A stretch of 64,000 nt of DNA from Holzapfeliella floricola DSM 23037 = JCM 16512 (GCF_001436605.1 NZ_AYZL01000006.1:1-64000); one strand, 5' to 3'; counted from the stretch's first letter, positions 9,601-16,669 are shown. Program-made: numbers and translations. Notes: generated from the sequence alone by a model not told the origin.

Positions 9601-9731
9601 CCGTTATCATTAGTTGCAGCTTGTACAGTATTACCTGAAGCTTGTTGTGACAACAAATGTGACGCTGGCAACGCTGACACAGACAGAACTGTTGCAGCAG
9701 CTAACGTGGTTGTTAGAAACTTTTTACTCAT
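6636..9731 (-). CDS. Secreted glucosaminidase autolysin with GW-like repeats and SLAP-like C-terminus
   Basis: A 1031-residue secreted peptidoglycan hydrolase. After the signal peptide (MSKKFLTTTLAAATVL, cut near VQAA), residues about 40-190 form a glucosaminidase (FlgJ/LytG-like) domain with SVMMAQSILESAWGTS, the segment carrying the catalytic Glu, and NYNLFGIKGAY. Nine GW/SH3b-like modules follow; two have GW, the others mostly AW or VW. The last 65 residues (KINYIPGYSIRVWD ... GLNQWIDGQYVQL) are the SLAP-like module shared with its neighbours. It should cut glycan strands during growth or cell separation. Ribosome site AGAGGAG favours ATG 9729-9731 over an in-frame ATG nine codons upstream. 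Confidence 0.92.
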   Translation of the reverse strand: MSKKFLTTTLAAATVLSVSALPASHLLSQQASGNTVQAATNDNGQFIERIAPYAQAQAMNYGVYPSVMMAQSILESAWGTSALGQAPNYNLFGIKGAYQGQSVMMPTSEWDYNAGKYIQIQAPFRKYPDFGASFGDNGDKLRNGLTTNSNFYNGTWIENTTSYQDSTKWLTGRYATSPTYNTNLNRVIETYNLTRFDPQVTAVTGQVQTKTTANLYNTYTGVKTKSNTATAGQVFSINQKVVLPDNSVYYRLTNNLWVSDKDVTSNISQGPTNSNQNTQPTTDKAQSFAPFSKGAQLNSNVSGYQLGSDNTFSASKQLTSQHIQLTTKATTTQGAVYYLSSTNGVWIKASDLTLDKDQVSQAPENPVNKTTIEAKDMRMQDNYNMYSLNGNTFSLSSNTNNFSEKNVKAIQKATQGNRTYYLLSDGQKELGWIDQSGVIDGYKVVEDFYNKQPVKITDLTPRTVTIKDNFDMMALKDNLFSPSINTSSLSNKTVTITKQAVKDHSIFFLATDGQKELGWIGQIELDIHTSNQSNSLTTQDVTPQKVSVNTGAKNYYLMNNGFVNAGEKLSASMTVIKNASKDGISYSLLATDGKTPVAWVQSSDVKATNANTQQPTDNKITTQDASGHKVTVNASAKTYYLMPNGFVEAGEKSPSSMTVIKTATKGSTQYSLLSQDGKTPFAWVQTSDIKSDSTTSNTTDNAKVTTQAITPKSVKVAPDYNTYYLLSSGFSRFGNTSDIKDSQFKVMQTATQGNKNYSLLSTDGQTPFAWVSSEAVSDNQTTPPTSNNTTANISLTNVSKTATVVNGGNAFYLTGNNSSLALTSAGKSDSFTGSVQVIKQATQNGKNYYLVSKDGHTGLAWIDEAGLYFGGNSNQSSVQITKEDGQPVWVQQSNPMFQLRNNRFEPIQGNGSSANDSYLLTESAKVGQTTYYHVSKNGGGDDFWTTTLKFQTGRFTNPISVAGVAKINYIPGYSIRVWDQDQKPTDNFLKHGTEWRILGEAHSDGKTYYQVGLNQWIDGQYVQLSNYNRYN

Positions 9732-9843
9732 TATAGTTACTCTCCTCTTTATAATCATCTTATTATCTCAATCGTACCAACTTTAGACTTGCTAAACAAG
9801 GTCAAGCCCCGACTTGTAACCAAAATGTTATATTTGAAGACAC

Positions 9844-9877
9844 AAAAAAAGACAATCTCAATTGAGATTGTCTTTTA
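9844..9877 (-). terminator. Intrinsic terminator of the S-layer-like gene
   Basis: A perfect 22-nt palindrome (9851-9872, arms GACAATCTCAA/TTGAGATTGTC) is flanked by seven A on the left, giving a U run for the minus-strand transcript that ends at 9897. Confidence 0.9.
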
Positions 9878-9896
9878 ATATCTAATTAGGTATTAA

Positions 9897-12050
9897 TTAG
9901 AATTGAGCGTATGTGTCTTCAATCCATTGTGCATCTGTACCGATACGGTAGTATGTGTGGTTTCCGACAGTTTTCTTAGCCCAAACTTTGAATGATTCAC
10001 CATGAGCAACTGATTGTTGTTGCATGTTAGCTTGACCATCACGTAAGAATACACGGTATCCTGGTACGTAGTTGATTGTCAATGTGCTTTCAAATGGTGT
10101 TTCTTTGTTTGAATCTGTGTTTGTGTTGTTATCGTTGTTGTTTGTTTGTGGTGCGTTGTTTGCGTTTGCGTCAAAGTATTTGCTTTGTACCCATTGGTTG
10201 CTGTTAGCTTTGTTGATACGTGTGTAAGATACGCCATCTACAGTTTTTGTATCAAATGTTTTAACAGTTGTACCGTGTTGTACGAAGTCACTTGTAGCGT
10301 TAACTGCATTGTCAGTAGCTGACCAAACCATAACACCGTAACCAGGTACGAAGTTAACAACTTTATCTACACCAGCATTGTTTACTGATAGCACGTTAAC
10401 TTTACGGTTAACTGAAGTTGTTTTACCTTGTGAGTTTGTTACTGAGTAAGTTACTGTGTATGAACCTGGTACATTTGTGTTAACTGGGTTTGAAACTGTC
10501 CAGTAACCGCTCATAATTTCAGGAGCACTGTTATTTGTGTTATCAAAAGATTTAACACCATCGTAAGCGTTGAATTTTTGACCTTGAATAAGTGTAATAT
10601 CTGATGGATTCAATGTAGCTTTTGATGAATCTGTATTGTTATCAAAAGTAAATCCAGGTAGTGAAGTATCAGCATTTTGTGTTGATGCTGAGAAGTTAAC
10701 TAGCAATTGGATGTTTGCTGATTTGTTGTTAATAGGGCTGTAAACAGTTACAGGAATATAATTTACACCTTTTAAACCAGATACTAAACCATCACTATCA
10801 ACTTTACCACCGATTGATTTAATACCGTTAGCAATGTCATCTTTTGTAATTATTGCGTTGTCAGTATTCACACCGGTACCGTAGTTGAATTGTACTTTAT
10901 TGTTGTTAACATCAGAATCTGTGTTCAAGGCTTTGGCAATTTGTGATGTCTTAGCAGAAGATCCCGCTTGAACTACACCATTTGCGTTTACACTGTAACC
11001 TTTAGTTTCTGTATCAGCTGAGTCAACCTTTTTCAAAGTAACGATTGAACCGTTTGATGCAGTTGTACCATTAACTGAGAAGAAAGGTGTTGCTGAAATA
11101 TCATTGTTGTATACAACAACATTACGCGTTACTTGGTAAGTAATGTTTGCATTACTTGTTGTCTCATTTGCAGTATCACTTACTGGACTGACAGGAGTAC
11201 CATTTAATGATACTTCTCTAGGAACTTTATAGCTAGGGTTTGAAGTTGTACCTGTATTGATAGCAGGAATTGTGAATGTCAATGTTTGTTTCAATTGAGT
11301 ATTTTGTAAAAAGTTTCCTGTATCTGAACTAATTACGGTAGATGGAACTGCACTGTTATCTTGTTTTGTAAGTTGAGCTTTTGTTCCCGATGCTTTAATT
11401 GCATTTCCTGAATCATCTTTAACAATTAAATCTTTAACAGCTTGATAACCTAAGTTAAAGTTGTATGAATTGTCACCAACTTTTGCTGAGGCTGTATCAA
11501 AGGTAAGATTAACTTTTTCAGCTGAATTAGTTGTAGCTCCTGTGAAGTTAATTGTGATGTTTTTTGTACCCACAACATTTTTATTGGCAGTGTCATAAGC
11601 AGTAACTGTAAAGTTCACTGGGTATGATGCACCATTTTTAGTTTTGTTGGCTACATTTTGTGATAAGTCATCACCTGACATACCATCAACTTGTGATAAA
11701 CGATATTCTACAGATGTATCATTTGTAATAGTTGTATAAGCAGGTAACAATTTACCTAAAAAGTCATTATTTGCTACTTGATCTTTCAAATCTGAATAGC
11801 CTGTTTTAGCAGATTGATTCATAGAACCATTTGTGTTTTTCAATGCAGCTGAAACTTTGTCTGCTGATGAAAGTGTTACTGATGAGTTCATACTGTTTAG
11901 AGCTGCTGTAGTAGCATTTTTTGTGTCATCAGATGTTGCAGCTGCAACTGTATTTCCTTGAGAAGATGATACTGTTTGTGCAGCCATTGGTGCAACTGCT
12001 AGTAAAGCAGCAGCTGTCACACCAAAGTATTTGATTGATGATTTTTTCAT
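9897..12050 (-). CDS. S-layer-like surface protein with Ig-like and two SLAP-like domains
   Basis: A 717-residue secreted protein rich in Thr, Asn, Val and Ser. Its signal peptide (MKKSSIKYFGVTAAALLAVA, then PMAAQ) resembles those of Lactobacillus S-layer proteins. Residues about 80-480 are beta-rich and unassigned. Residues about 490-565 look like a bacterial Ig-like domain (ending PGSYTVTYSVTNSQG). Two SLAP-like modules follow, opening VVNFVPGYGVMVW and LTINYVPGYRVFLR. There is no LPXTG motif or membrane anchor, so wall attachment through the SLAP modules is likely. A consensus ribosome site AAAGGAGG (12062-12069), a long leader, a strong promoter candidate and a strong terminator suggest high expression. 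It could be the S-layer itself or an associated protein. Confidence 0.7.
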   Translation of the reverse strand: MKKSSIKYFGVTAAALLAVAPMAAQTVSSSQGNTVAAATSDDTKNATTAALNSMNSSVTLSSADKVSAALKNTNGSMNQSAKTGYSDLKDQVANNDFLGKLLPAYTTITNDTSVEYRLSQVDGMSGDDLSQNVANKTKNGASYPVNFTVTAYDTANKNVVGTKNITINFTGATTNSAEKVNLTFDTASAKVGDNSYNFNLGYQAVKDLIVKDDSGNAIKASGTKAQLTKQDNSAVPSTVISSDTGNFLQNTQLKQTLTFTIPAINTGTTSNPSYKVPREVSLNGTPVSPVSDTANETTSNANITYQVTRNVVVYNNDISATPFFSVNGTTASNGSIVTLKKVDSADTETKGYSVNANGVVQAGSSAKTSQIAKALNTDSDVNNNKVQFNYGTGVNTDNAIITKDDIANGIKSIGGKVDSDGLVSGLKGVNYIPVTVYSPINNKSANIQLLVNFSASTQNADTSLPGFTFDNNTDSSKATLNPSDITLIQGQKFNAYDGVKSFDNTNNSAPEIMSGYWTVSNPVNTNVPGSYTVTYSVTNSQGKTTSVNRKVNVLSVNNAGVDKVVNFVPGYGVMVWSATDNAVNATSDFVQHGTTVKTFDTKTVDGVSYTRINKANSNQWVQSKYFDANANNAPQTNNNDNNTNTDSNKETPFESTLTINYVPGYRVFLRDGQANMQQQSVAHGESFKVWAKKTVGNHTYYRIGTDAQWIEDTYAQF

Positions 12051-12290
12051 AATTGTGGTGTCCTCCTTTAGATTGTTAAGTTACGAAGCCTTAGCTAGAC
12101 GGCTTAACATATTGGGTAAACCCATAATGTACATTAACCCTTACTTACGAATCAGGCGGTCTATAAATCCACCTGGGTAGTCATCCGTCATGAAAAGATC
12201 ACGCATGCTGTACAGGTTGAATTAAGTCTATCTAGTTAGGTCATTCGCATAACCACATGAACATTGTAACAAAATATTATAATAATGCAA
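12051..12290 (-). promoter_or_regulatory. Promoter and about 200-nt leader of the S-layer-like gene
   Basis: On the minus strand a TTGCAT -35 (12285-12290) and TACAAT -10 (12263-12268) are separated by 16 bp, placing the transcript start near 12256. The leader holds a GGGTTTACCC hairpin, a GTTAAG/CTTAAC stem enclosing AAGCC/GGCTT, and the AAAGGAGG site. It also holds a 21-codon ORF at 12141-12206, listed separately. Confidence 0.6.
12141..12206 (-). CDS. Possible 21-residue leader ORF in the S-layer-like 5' UTR
   Basis: The minus strand from ATG 12204-12206 reads a 21-residue peptide ending DDYPGGFIDRLIRK before TAA. It lies wholly inside the predicted leader of the S-layer-like gene. No good Shine-Dalgarno site precedes it, and an internal ATG at codon 6 is an alternative start. 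Five bases after its stop a second short ORF begins (17 residues, opening MYIMGLPN), which overlaps the leader hairpins. Either may be chance. Confidence 0.3.
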   Translation of the reverse strand: MRDLFMTDDYPGGFIDRLIRK

Positions 12291-12410
12291 AGGCTTTTTG
12301 GTTGGTCACAAAATAGATAATCGTTGATTTAAAGGGAAATAAACGCTCTTTCTATGCTTGTTAACAGTTCTATTACTCAACTGTAAAATAATTGAAACAT
12401 AACTGTAAAC

Positions 12411-12441
12411 TAAAAAAGCATCCCTCATCACAAAGGATACT
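12411..12441 (-). terminator. Intrinsic terminator of the DUF1659/DUF2922 operon
   Basis: On the minus strand AGTATCC pairs with GGATGCT (one G-U) and is followed by six T. It separates the DUF2922 gene from the S-layer promoter. Confidence 0.7.
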
Positions 12442-12482
12442 TTCTCAGCTAAGTTAATTGAAAGAATAGTTCAAGCAACACC

Positions 12483-12722
12483 CTAATTTTTTGCAGCAGC
12501 AAATACATCAGATACAGTTCGACGAATATAGCGAGCAGCTTGTGGTGATTGATACGCATCGACTCCTTTTTTGTCAATCAAGTGACTAGTTACAATTTGG
12601 TTCATGGCTTGTTGCACGAGTTCAGCGGATAAGTCTTGTTTGGTATGTTCCAGATTTAGTTGACGTGTTTTCTTTTCAGCGTCTTTGAATTCGAGTTGTA
12701 AAGTTAAAGTTTCATTAGTCAT
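12483..12722 (-). CDS. DUF2922 family small protein
   Basis: A 79-residue soluble protein opening MTNETLTLQLEFKDAEKKTR, the beta-hairpin start typical of DUF2922. No function is established for the family. It is commonly paired with a DUF1659 protein, as here: its ATG shares one base with the stop codon of the upstream gene (TAATG), so the two are translationally coupled and probably co-produced. Confidence 0.75.
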   Translation of the reverse strand: MTNETLTLQLEFKDAEKKTRQLNLEHTKQDLSAELVQQAMNQIVTSHLIDKKGVDAYQSPQAARYIRRTVSDVFAAAKN

Positions 12723-12964
12723 TAGTTTTGTCCTCCATTATCAGTTTGAATCATTTGGCGTGTCACTAGTACGGCTTTTTGCATCACATCTCCTGCAGTG
12801 AGGGATTCAATCGCTTGGCCAAATGTCTTAATGTCAGTTGACGTTGCAGATTCTCGAATATCACTGAAGCGACGGGTATGAATGCCGCCCTTGTAGGCCT
12901 TGTTTTCTTCATTTGAATAAGTTAGTTCTAAGTTAGCACTGATGAAATCTCTTGTATCGGTCAT
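12722..12964 (-). CDS. DUF1659 family small protein
   Basis: An 80-residue soluble protein with the DUF1659 pattern: an N-terminal beta stretch (ISANLELTYSNEENK), a central FSDIRESATSTD, and a helix ending QKAVLVTRQMIQ. Its function is unknown. It is the first gene of a two-gene operon with a DUF2922 protein and has a GAGGAG ribosome site. It is divergent from the membrane-anchored repeat protein at 13150, with about 185 bp between them. Confidence 0.75.
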   Translation of the reverse strand: MTDTRDFISANLELTYSNEENKAYKGGIHTRRFSDIRESATSTDIKTFGQAIESLTAGDVMQKAVLVTRQMIQTDNGGQN

Positions 12965-13074
12965 AATATTGTTCTCCTCTATTGTTTATATAAGTGTGTA
13001 AGTTCTTTTGAGCTAGCTTCAAATTGCTTACATCTTTAGTAACGTTTGAAATCGAGTAAACTGGACAAGTCATC

Positions 13075-13103
13075 TTGTTTTTTTTGATAATTACCGATAA
13101 TAT
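13075..13103 (+). promoter_or_regulatory. Promoter for the gene at 13150
   Basis: TTGTTT (13075-13080), 17-bp spacer, TAATAT (13098-13103), about 45 bp upstream of the ATG and its CGGAGG ribosome site. Confidence 0.5.
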
Positions 13104-13149
13104 AGAAACTTGAAGTTTCAGTTTTACTTTTACCTTACGGAGGATACAG

Positions 13150-13992
13150 ATGAAAAAGTCGATTTTTTCGGTGGTGATAGCAGTTGCTAGTGTAATGGCT
13201 ATTGGTCTAGCAGTCATGCTATTTGCTAATGGTTCACTTAACGCTAATGCTGAACAAAACCACTATAATCTCGTTTTCAATTTAGCCCAAGATGCCGCTA
13301 AAAAAGGAAACTATCAAAGTGCTAAACAGCAATTCAATGAAGCCAGCACCATTTATGATGACAAAGGGGTTGCCAAGACCTACCAGAATCAAGCCCAACT
13401 ATTAAGTACAGCCGTGAATTATTTCAAAAACTCTGATTTAGTCACAGCAAAAGACTACTTCAACCAAGCACAAACGCTTGAACACGGCAATGCTATGATG
13501 AGTGAAACAGCCAGTGATTGGGTTAGTACGATTGACAACGCCCTTACCACCATTCAGTCTGACTACAACCCAAAACTAAATAATCTGCGTCAACTCTTCA
13601 ATGAAAGCCACTATCAAGAAGTCATTGACCAAACTAATCGCTTGTTAACTGATGAACAATTATCAAAACCTGCTTTTGGTGATATCAAAGCCAAGTTTGA
13701 GTCTCTTGCAAAATCTGCAAAAGATAAGCAAGAAGCTGACAAAGCTAAATTCAAGACTCAACAAAAGGTCACTGCTTCTAATCAACCTACCCCACAACCC
13801 ACAACAGAATTAACTAATCTCTCAGCTATCCAAGAACTCATTCAAGCTCGTAAACGGTTAACGGCTCTTGGAATTGATGAAAAAGAATTTTCTGATGAAC
13901 AATTACAAAAGTTGCATCGTTTTTCTATTGCAAATCACCATAGTTCTATTACAATGGAAGATGTAGAAGAATTCCTTGGTGAATCACACTAA
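13150..13992 (+). CDS. Membrane-anchored TPR-like protein of unknown function
   Basis: A 280-residue protein with one N-terminal membrane segment (about residues 5-27) and no cleavage motif, so the rest is probably displayed outside the membrane. Residues about 40-110 show TPR-like helical pairs (NLAQDAAKKGNYQSAKQQF, then YFKNSDLVTAKDYFNQAQ). A Gln/Thr/Pro linker near 205-220 leads to a C-terminal helical segment with no family I can name. It is followed 15 bp later by a cytosolic acidic protein, probably in one operon. A scaffolding or envelope role is possible but not shown. Confidence 0.65.
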   Translation: MKKSIFSVVIAVASVMAIGLAVMLFANGSLNANAEQNHYNLVFNLAQDAAKKGNYQSAKQQFNEASTIYDDKGVAKTYQNQAQLLSTAVNYFKNSDLVTAKDYFNQAQTLEHGNAMMSETASDWVSTIDNALTTIQSDYNPKLNNLRQLFNESHYQEVIDQTNRLLTDEQLSKPAFGDIKAKFESLAKSAKDKQEADKAKFKTQQKVTASNQPTPQPTTELTNLSAIQELIQARKRLTALGIDEKEFSDEQLQKLHRFSIANHHSSITMEDVEEFLGESH

Positions 13993-14007
13993 GAAAGGAG
14001 CCTAACA

Positions 14008-14472
14008 ATGGCTGAAGAAAAAGACTTACAACAAGAACAAGAAACAACTGAAGAAAGCGTTCAAGAACGCTTTGCTGACGAATTTTACAACAAGAACCGT
14101 GCCATCTTTGACCGTCCTTTCACTTACAACGTTGAAGAAGATACGGACTACCCTGACTACTCAGATAAAGATAAAAGTTTCGTGTTATTTTATATTGATC
14201 GTCTAAAGAATGATAATCTTGAATTATTGACTTACTATGACCGTCCACATCACTTAACAATGGACTTGAACCGTTTCATCATCCAAAACATCAACGTGCC
14301 TGACTATGAATTAATGCGTAAATGTTTATTTAATCAAGGTGATCGTTTCAAAATGTTAATTAATGATATTGCTGAAAAAGGTAATGAAGACGTTCACAAC
14401 TTTGAAACATTTGAAGATTGGAACAACTGGTACCACAAAGAACGTGGATTAGTTCACGATTCAATTTCTTAA
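14008..14472 (+). CDS. Conserved-looking acidic protein of unknown function
   Basis: A 154-residue soluble protein with a Glu/Gln-rich N-terminus (EEKDLQQEQETTEE) and no membrane segment. The core contains SFVLFYIDRLKNDNLELLTY and ends in a Trp-containing segment (FEDWNNWYHKERG). I do not recognise the family. An AAAGGAG ribosome site and strong codon use support translation. It is probably cotranscribed with the TPR-like protein and is followed by a terminator. Confidence 0.65.
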   Translation: MAEEKDLQQEQETTEESVQERFADEFYNKNRAIFDRPFTYNVEEDTDYPDYSDKDKSFVLFYIDRLKNDNLELLTYYDRPHHLTMDLNRFIIQNINVPDYELMRKCLFNQGDRFKMLINDIAEKGNEDVHNFETFEDWNNWYHKERGLVHDSIS

Positions 14473-14482
14473 TTTCTAACCT

Positions 14483-14520
14483 AAAAGACGACTACAATTT
14501 TGTGGTTGTCTTTTTTTATT
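14483..14520 (+). terminator. Intrinsic terminator after the gene at 14008
   Basis: AAAAGACGACTAC pairs imperfectly with GTGGTTGTCTTTT and is followed by a T run. Confidence 0.75.
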
Positions 14521-14607
14521 AGGTGTTTAGTGCCAAACGTGGTATACTTATTGGGTTGTCGTATTTCGGCAACCGTAATTTATGACCCATAACCAAGGAG
14601 TTTTTTA

Positions 14608-15006
14608 TTGATCCATTTAAAATTCGACGCTAATGACGTTGAAACTAATCAAAAAGATTTTCAGTTTGAGAATCTATCAAACCTAGAAGCCATTAAGCAA
14701 TATTCTGCTAGGTTGAGCCAAGAGGCCAAAATCATGTATCAAGATTTACCGATTGCAAGTGCTATCAAAATCACCGTACATGTTTATAACCAAATTCCAA
14801 AAACAGTTCCTGTTAGACAACGCAATGGCATGATTAACGGAACGATTAAGCCAATGTTTGACGGTTTACTCATGCAATACTTTTCTTGTGTGAGTGAAGC
14901 CTTAACTAACGTTATCTATTCAAGTGCTAAACAAATCACTAATTATTCAATCGAAAAATTTTACAGCTTAACCCCACACGTTGAGGTCCTAGTTGAAGAA
15001 CTTTAA
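14608..15006 (+). CDS. RusA-like protein lacking catalytic residues
   Basis: A 132-residue protein starting at TTG, with AAGGAG seven bases before it. The second half follows the RusA Holliday-junction resolvase fold pattern: IKITVHVYNQIPKT, then KPMFDGLLMQYFSCVSEALTN, then SSAKQI and FYSLTPHVEVLVEEL. RusA enzymes carry KPDxDN, DAL and a DD before QI. Here the first Asp is Met, the Asn is Gly, DAL is EAL and the DD is SS or SA, so most metal ligands are missing. It is probably a non-catalytic relative, perhaps a DNA-structure binder. An extended -10 (TGGTATACT) lies about 80 bp upstream, and the leader can form a GGTTG/CAACC hairpin. No phage genes are nearby. Confidence 0.55.
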   Translation: MIHLKFDANDVETNQKDFQFENLSNLEAIKQYSARLSQEAKIMYQDLPIASAIKITVHVYNQIPKTVPVRQRNGMINGTIKPMFDGLLMQYFSCVSEALTNVIYSSAKQITNYSIEKFYSLTPHVEVLVEEL

Positions 15007-15014
15007 TACCTAGT

Positions 15015-15058
15015 AAAAGAGTGCTACTCATGAAGATATGAGTAGCACTCTTTTTTAT
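15015..15058 (+). terminator. Intrinsic terminator after the RusA-like gene
   Basis: A perfect 13-bp stem (15019-15031 with 15038-15050, arm GAGTGCTACTCAT) with a 6-nt loop, followed by six T. Confidence 0.93.
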
Positions 15059-15071
15059 TTTCAAAAAAGGC

Positions 15072-15102
15072 TTGCCTTGAAGTGAACTTAAAGGTTTAGA
15101 AT
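15072..15102 (+). promoter_or_regulatory. MerR-type promoter/operator of the merR-AKR operon
   Basis: TTGCCT (15072-15077) and TAGAAT (15097-15102) are 19 bp apart, the long spacer typical of promoters activated by MerR proteins. The spacer holds a dyad (15075-15094) with arms CCTTGAAGT and ACTTAAAGG. A near copy lies at 53002-53032. Confidence 0.8.
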
Positions 15103-15146
15103 GAATTTATCAATTAAACAACTAGTTTTGAAAAGAGGTGCTAAAA

Positions 15147-15551
15147 ATGACAATTGATGCAGTTAGTAAGGAATTCGATGTATCAAAAGATACGTTGCGT
15201 TATTGGGAGCGGATTGGTTTGCTCCCTAAAATCACTCGTAACACTAGCGGTTATCGCGACTATTCAGAGATGGATATGAACTGGGTCTTTTATATTAAAG
15301 TTTTGCGTAACGCAGGAATGTCAATTGAAGCATTATTTGAATTCGTTGAATTATTTCGCAGTGACCAAAATACCAATGATTACCGCAAACAATTATTAGT
15401 TGAACAACGTGACTCACTACTCAAAGAAGTTGAAGAAAGACAAAAAACAATTAACTATCTTTCTTATAAAATTGATCATTTTGAAGATCATACACTTAAC
15501 TATGAAAATGAAAAATTAGTTTATCATGCTAAAGATGAAAAAGGAGACTAA
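15147..15551 (+). CDS. MerR family transcriptional regulator
   Basis: A 134-residue one-component regulator. Residues 1-70 are a MerR winged helix-turn-helix (VSKDTLRYWERIGLLPKITR, then SGYRDYSEMDMNWV), and a long C-terminal helix (about 80-120) mediates dimerisation. There is no Cys cluster for metal sensing, consistent with the aldehyde- or redox-responsive MerR group often linked to aldo-keto reductases. The start is ATG 15147-15149, with AGAGG eight bases upstream; an in-frame GTG at 15138 overlaps that site. It probably regulates itself and the downstream reductase from the 19-bp-spacer promoter, and may also act on the copy near 53000. Confidence 0.88.
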   Translation: MTIDAVSKEFDVSKDTLRYWERIGLLPKITRNTSGYRDYSEMDMNWVFYIKVLRNAGMSIEALFEFVELFRSDQNTNDYRKQLLVEQRDSLLKEVEERQKTINYLSYKIDHFEDHTLNYENEKLVYHAKDEKGD

Positions 15552-15554
15552 CAA

Positions 15555-16406
15555 ATGACTAAATTAACAAACAATGTAACAATCCCAGAACTTGGTTTTG
15601 GTGTTTTTCAAATCAGTGAAGAAGGGGCAACAAAACAAGCTGTTCTTGATGCTATTAAAACAGGATACCGTTTAATCGATACTGCTGCTAGTTATGGCAA
15701 CGAAGTTGAAGTCGGCCAAGCTATCAAAGAAGCAATTGAATCAGGACTTGTCACTCGTGAAGCGTTATTCGTTACTTCAAAACTATGGGTTGAAGATGTC
15801 ACAGCTGACAAAGCCCCTCAAGCTATTCAAGCTTCTTTAGACCGTTTACAACTAGATTACCTTGATTTACTTTTAATTCACCAACCTTATAATGATATTT
15901 TCGGTGCTTGGCGCGCTATGGAAGCAGCATATGAAGCAGGCAAGCTTAAATCAATCGGAATTTCAAACTTTGATGTTGCCCAAGCCATTAACCTAGCAGA
16001 ATTCAGCAAAATCAAACCAATGGTCAACCAAATTGAAGTGAACCCATTCAACCAAAATATTGAAAAAGTAAGCTATCTTCAAGATTATGGCATTACTATT
16101 GAAGCCTGGGCACCTTTTGCCGAAGGTAAAAACGGTTTATTCACTAACCCAATCTTATCTGAAATCGGTCAAAAATATCATAAATCAGTTGCTCAAGTAA
16201 TATTACGCTGGTTAGTACAACGTAATATCATTCCTTTGGCTAAATCAGTTAAAGCTGAAAGAATGGCTCAAAATATTGATGTTTTGGACTTTGAATTATC
16301 AAAAGAAGACATGGATCAAATCAAAACACTAGATACACAAACTAGTCAATTCTTTGATCACCATGATCCTGAAATGATTAAATGGATGGCAAGTCGTCAC
16401 CTTTAA
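15555..16406 (+). CDS. Aldo/keto reductase
   Basis: A 283-residue NAD(P)H-dependent oxidoreductase of the single-domain TIM-barrel AKR family, AKR5-like in length. Visible family residues are Asp and Tyr in DTAASYGNEVEVGQAI, Lys in FVTSKLWVED and His in LLIHQPYND, making up the catalytic tetrad. It reduces carbonyl compounds with an unknown physiological substrate. It starts three bases after the MerR stop codon with AAGGAG inside the MerR end, so the two form one operon. A response to reactive aldehydes is a reasonable inference from the regulator type. Confidence 0.92.
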   Translation: MTKLTNNVTIPELGFGVFQISEEGATKQAVLDAIKTGYRLIDTAASYGNEVEVGQAIKEAIESGLVTREALFVTSKLWVEDVTADKAPQAIQASLDRLQLDYLDLLLIHQPYNDIFGAWRAMEAAYEAGKLKSIGISNFDVAQAINLAEFSKIKPMVNQIEVNPFNQNIEKVSYLQDYGITIEAWAPFAEGKNGLFTNPILSEIGQKYHKSVAQVILRWLVQRNIIPLAKSVKAERMAQNIDVLDFELSKEDMDQIKTLDTQTSQFFDHHDPEMIKWMASRHL

Positions 16407-16417
16407 TTAAATTCACA

Positions 16418-16451
16418 AAAAAACAGCTACTTAAAAGTAGCTGTTTTTTTA
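16418..16451 (+). terminator. Intrinsic terminator after the aldo/keto reductase
   Basis: AACAGCTACTT pairs with AGTAGCTGTT around a short A loop, with A and T runs on both sides. It can also end the small minus-strand gene whose stop codon lies in its T run. Confidence 0.9.
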
Positions 16452-16616
16452 TTGTCGATTATTTTTCAAATCACCCACACTGATTGCAATCACAAACAGT
16501 GCTACCAAACTTAAAAGCACTGATTTGAATGAAAATGCGGTGAACAAATCTGAAATATTAAAAAACAAATAGATGACACCTAGTACTAGCCAAAATAATG
16601 CAAATAATTGTCTCAT
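16449..16616 (-). CDS. Small membrane protein, 55 residues
   Basis: Translation of the minus strand from ATG 16614-16616 gives a 55-residue peptide with two hydrophobic segments (LFALFWLVLGVIYLFF and VLLSLVALFVIAISV) and a charged tail DLKNNRQ. AGGAGG precedes the start by 11 bases. Its stop codon overlaps the T run of the convergent terminator. The function is unknown; the two-helix layout is common among small LAB membrane proteins. Confidence 0.6.
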   Translation of the reverse strand: MRQLFALFWLVLGVIYLFFNISDLFTAFSFKSVLLSLVALFVIAISVGDLKNNRQ

Positions 16617-16669
16617 CGTGACTTAGTCCTCCTGTGAAGATTAGTTACAAAATTAATTATAGCATAGGT

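Noticed and set aside
12933-13217. A 94-codon open frame on the minus strand
   Set aside because: It overlaps the start of the well-supported gene at 13150 and the divergent promoter, lacks a ribosome site and has a low-complexity sequence.
15075-15094. The dyad before the MerR gene read as a terminator
   Set aside because: It is centred in a 19-bp spacer between -35 and -10 hexamers, has no T run, and recurs in another promoter, so an operator fits better.
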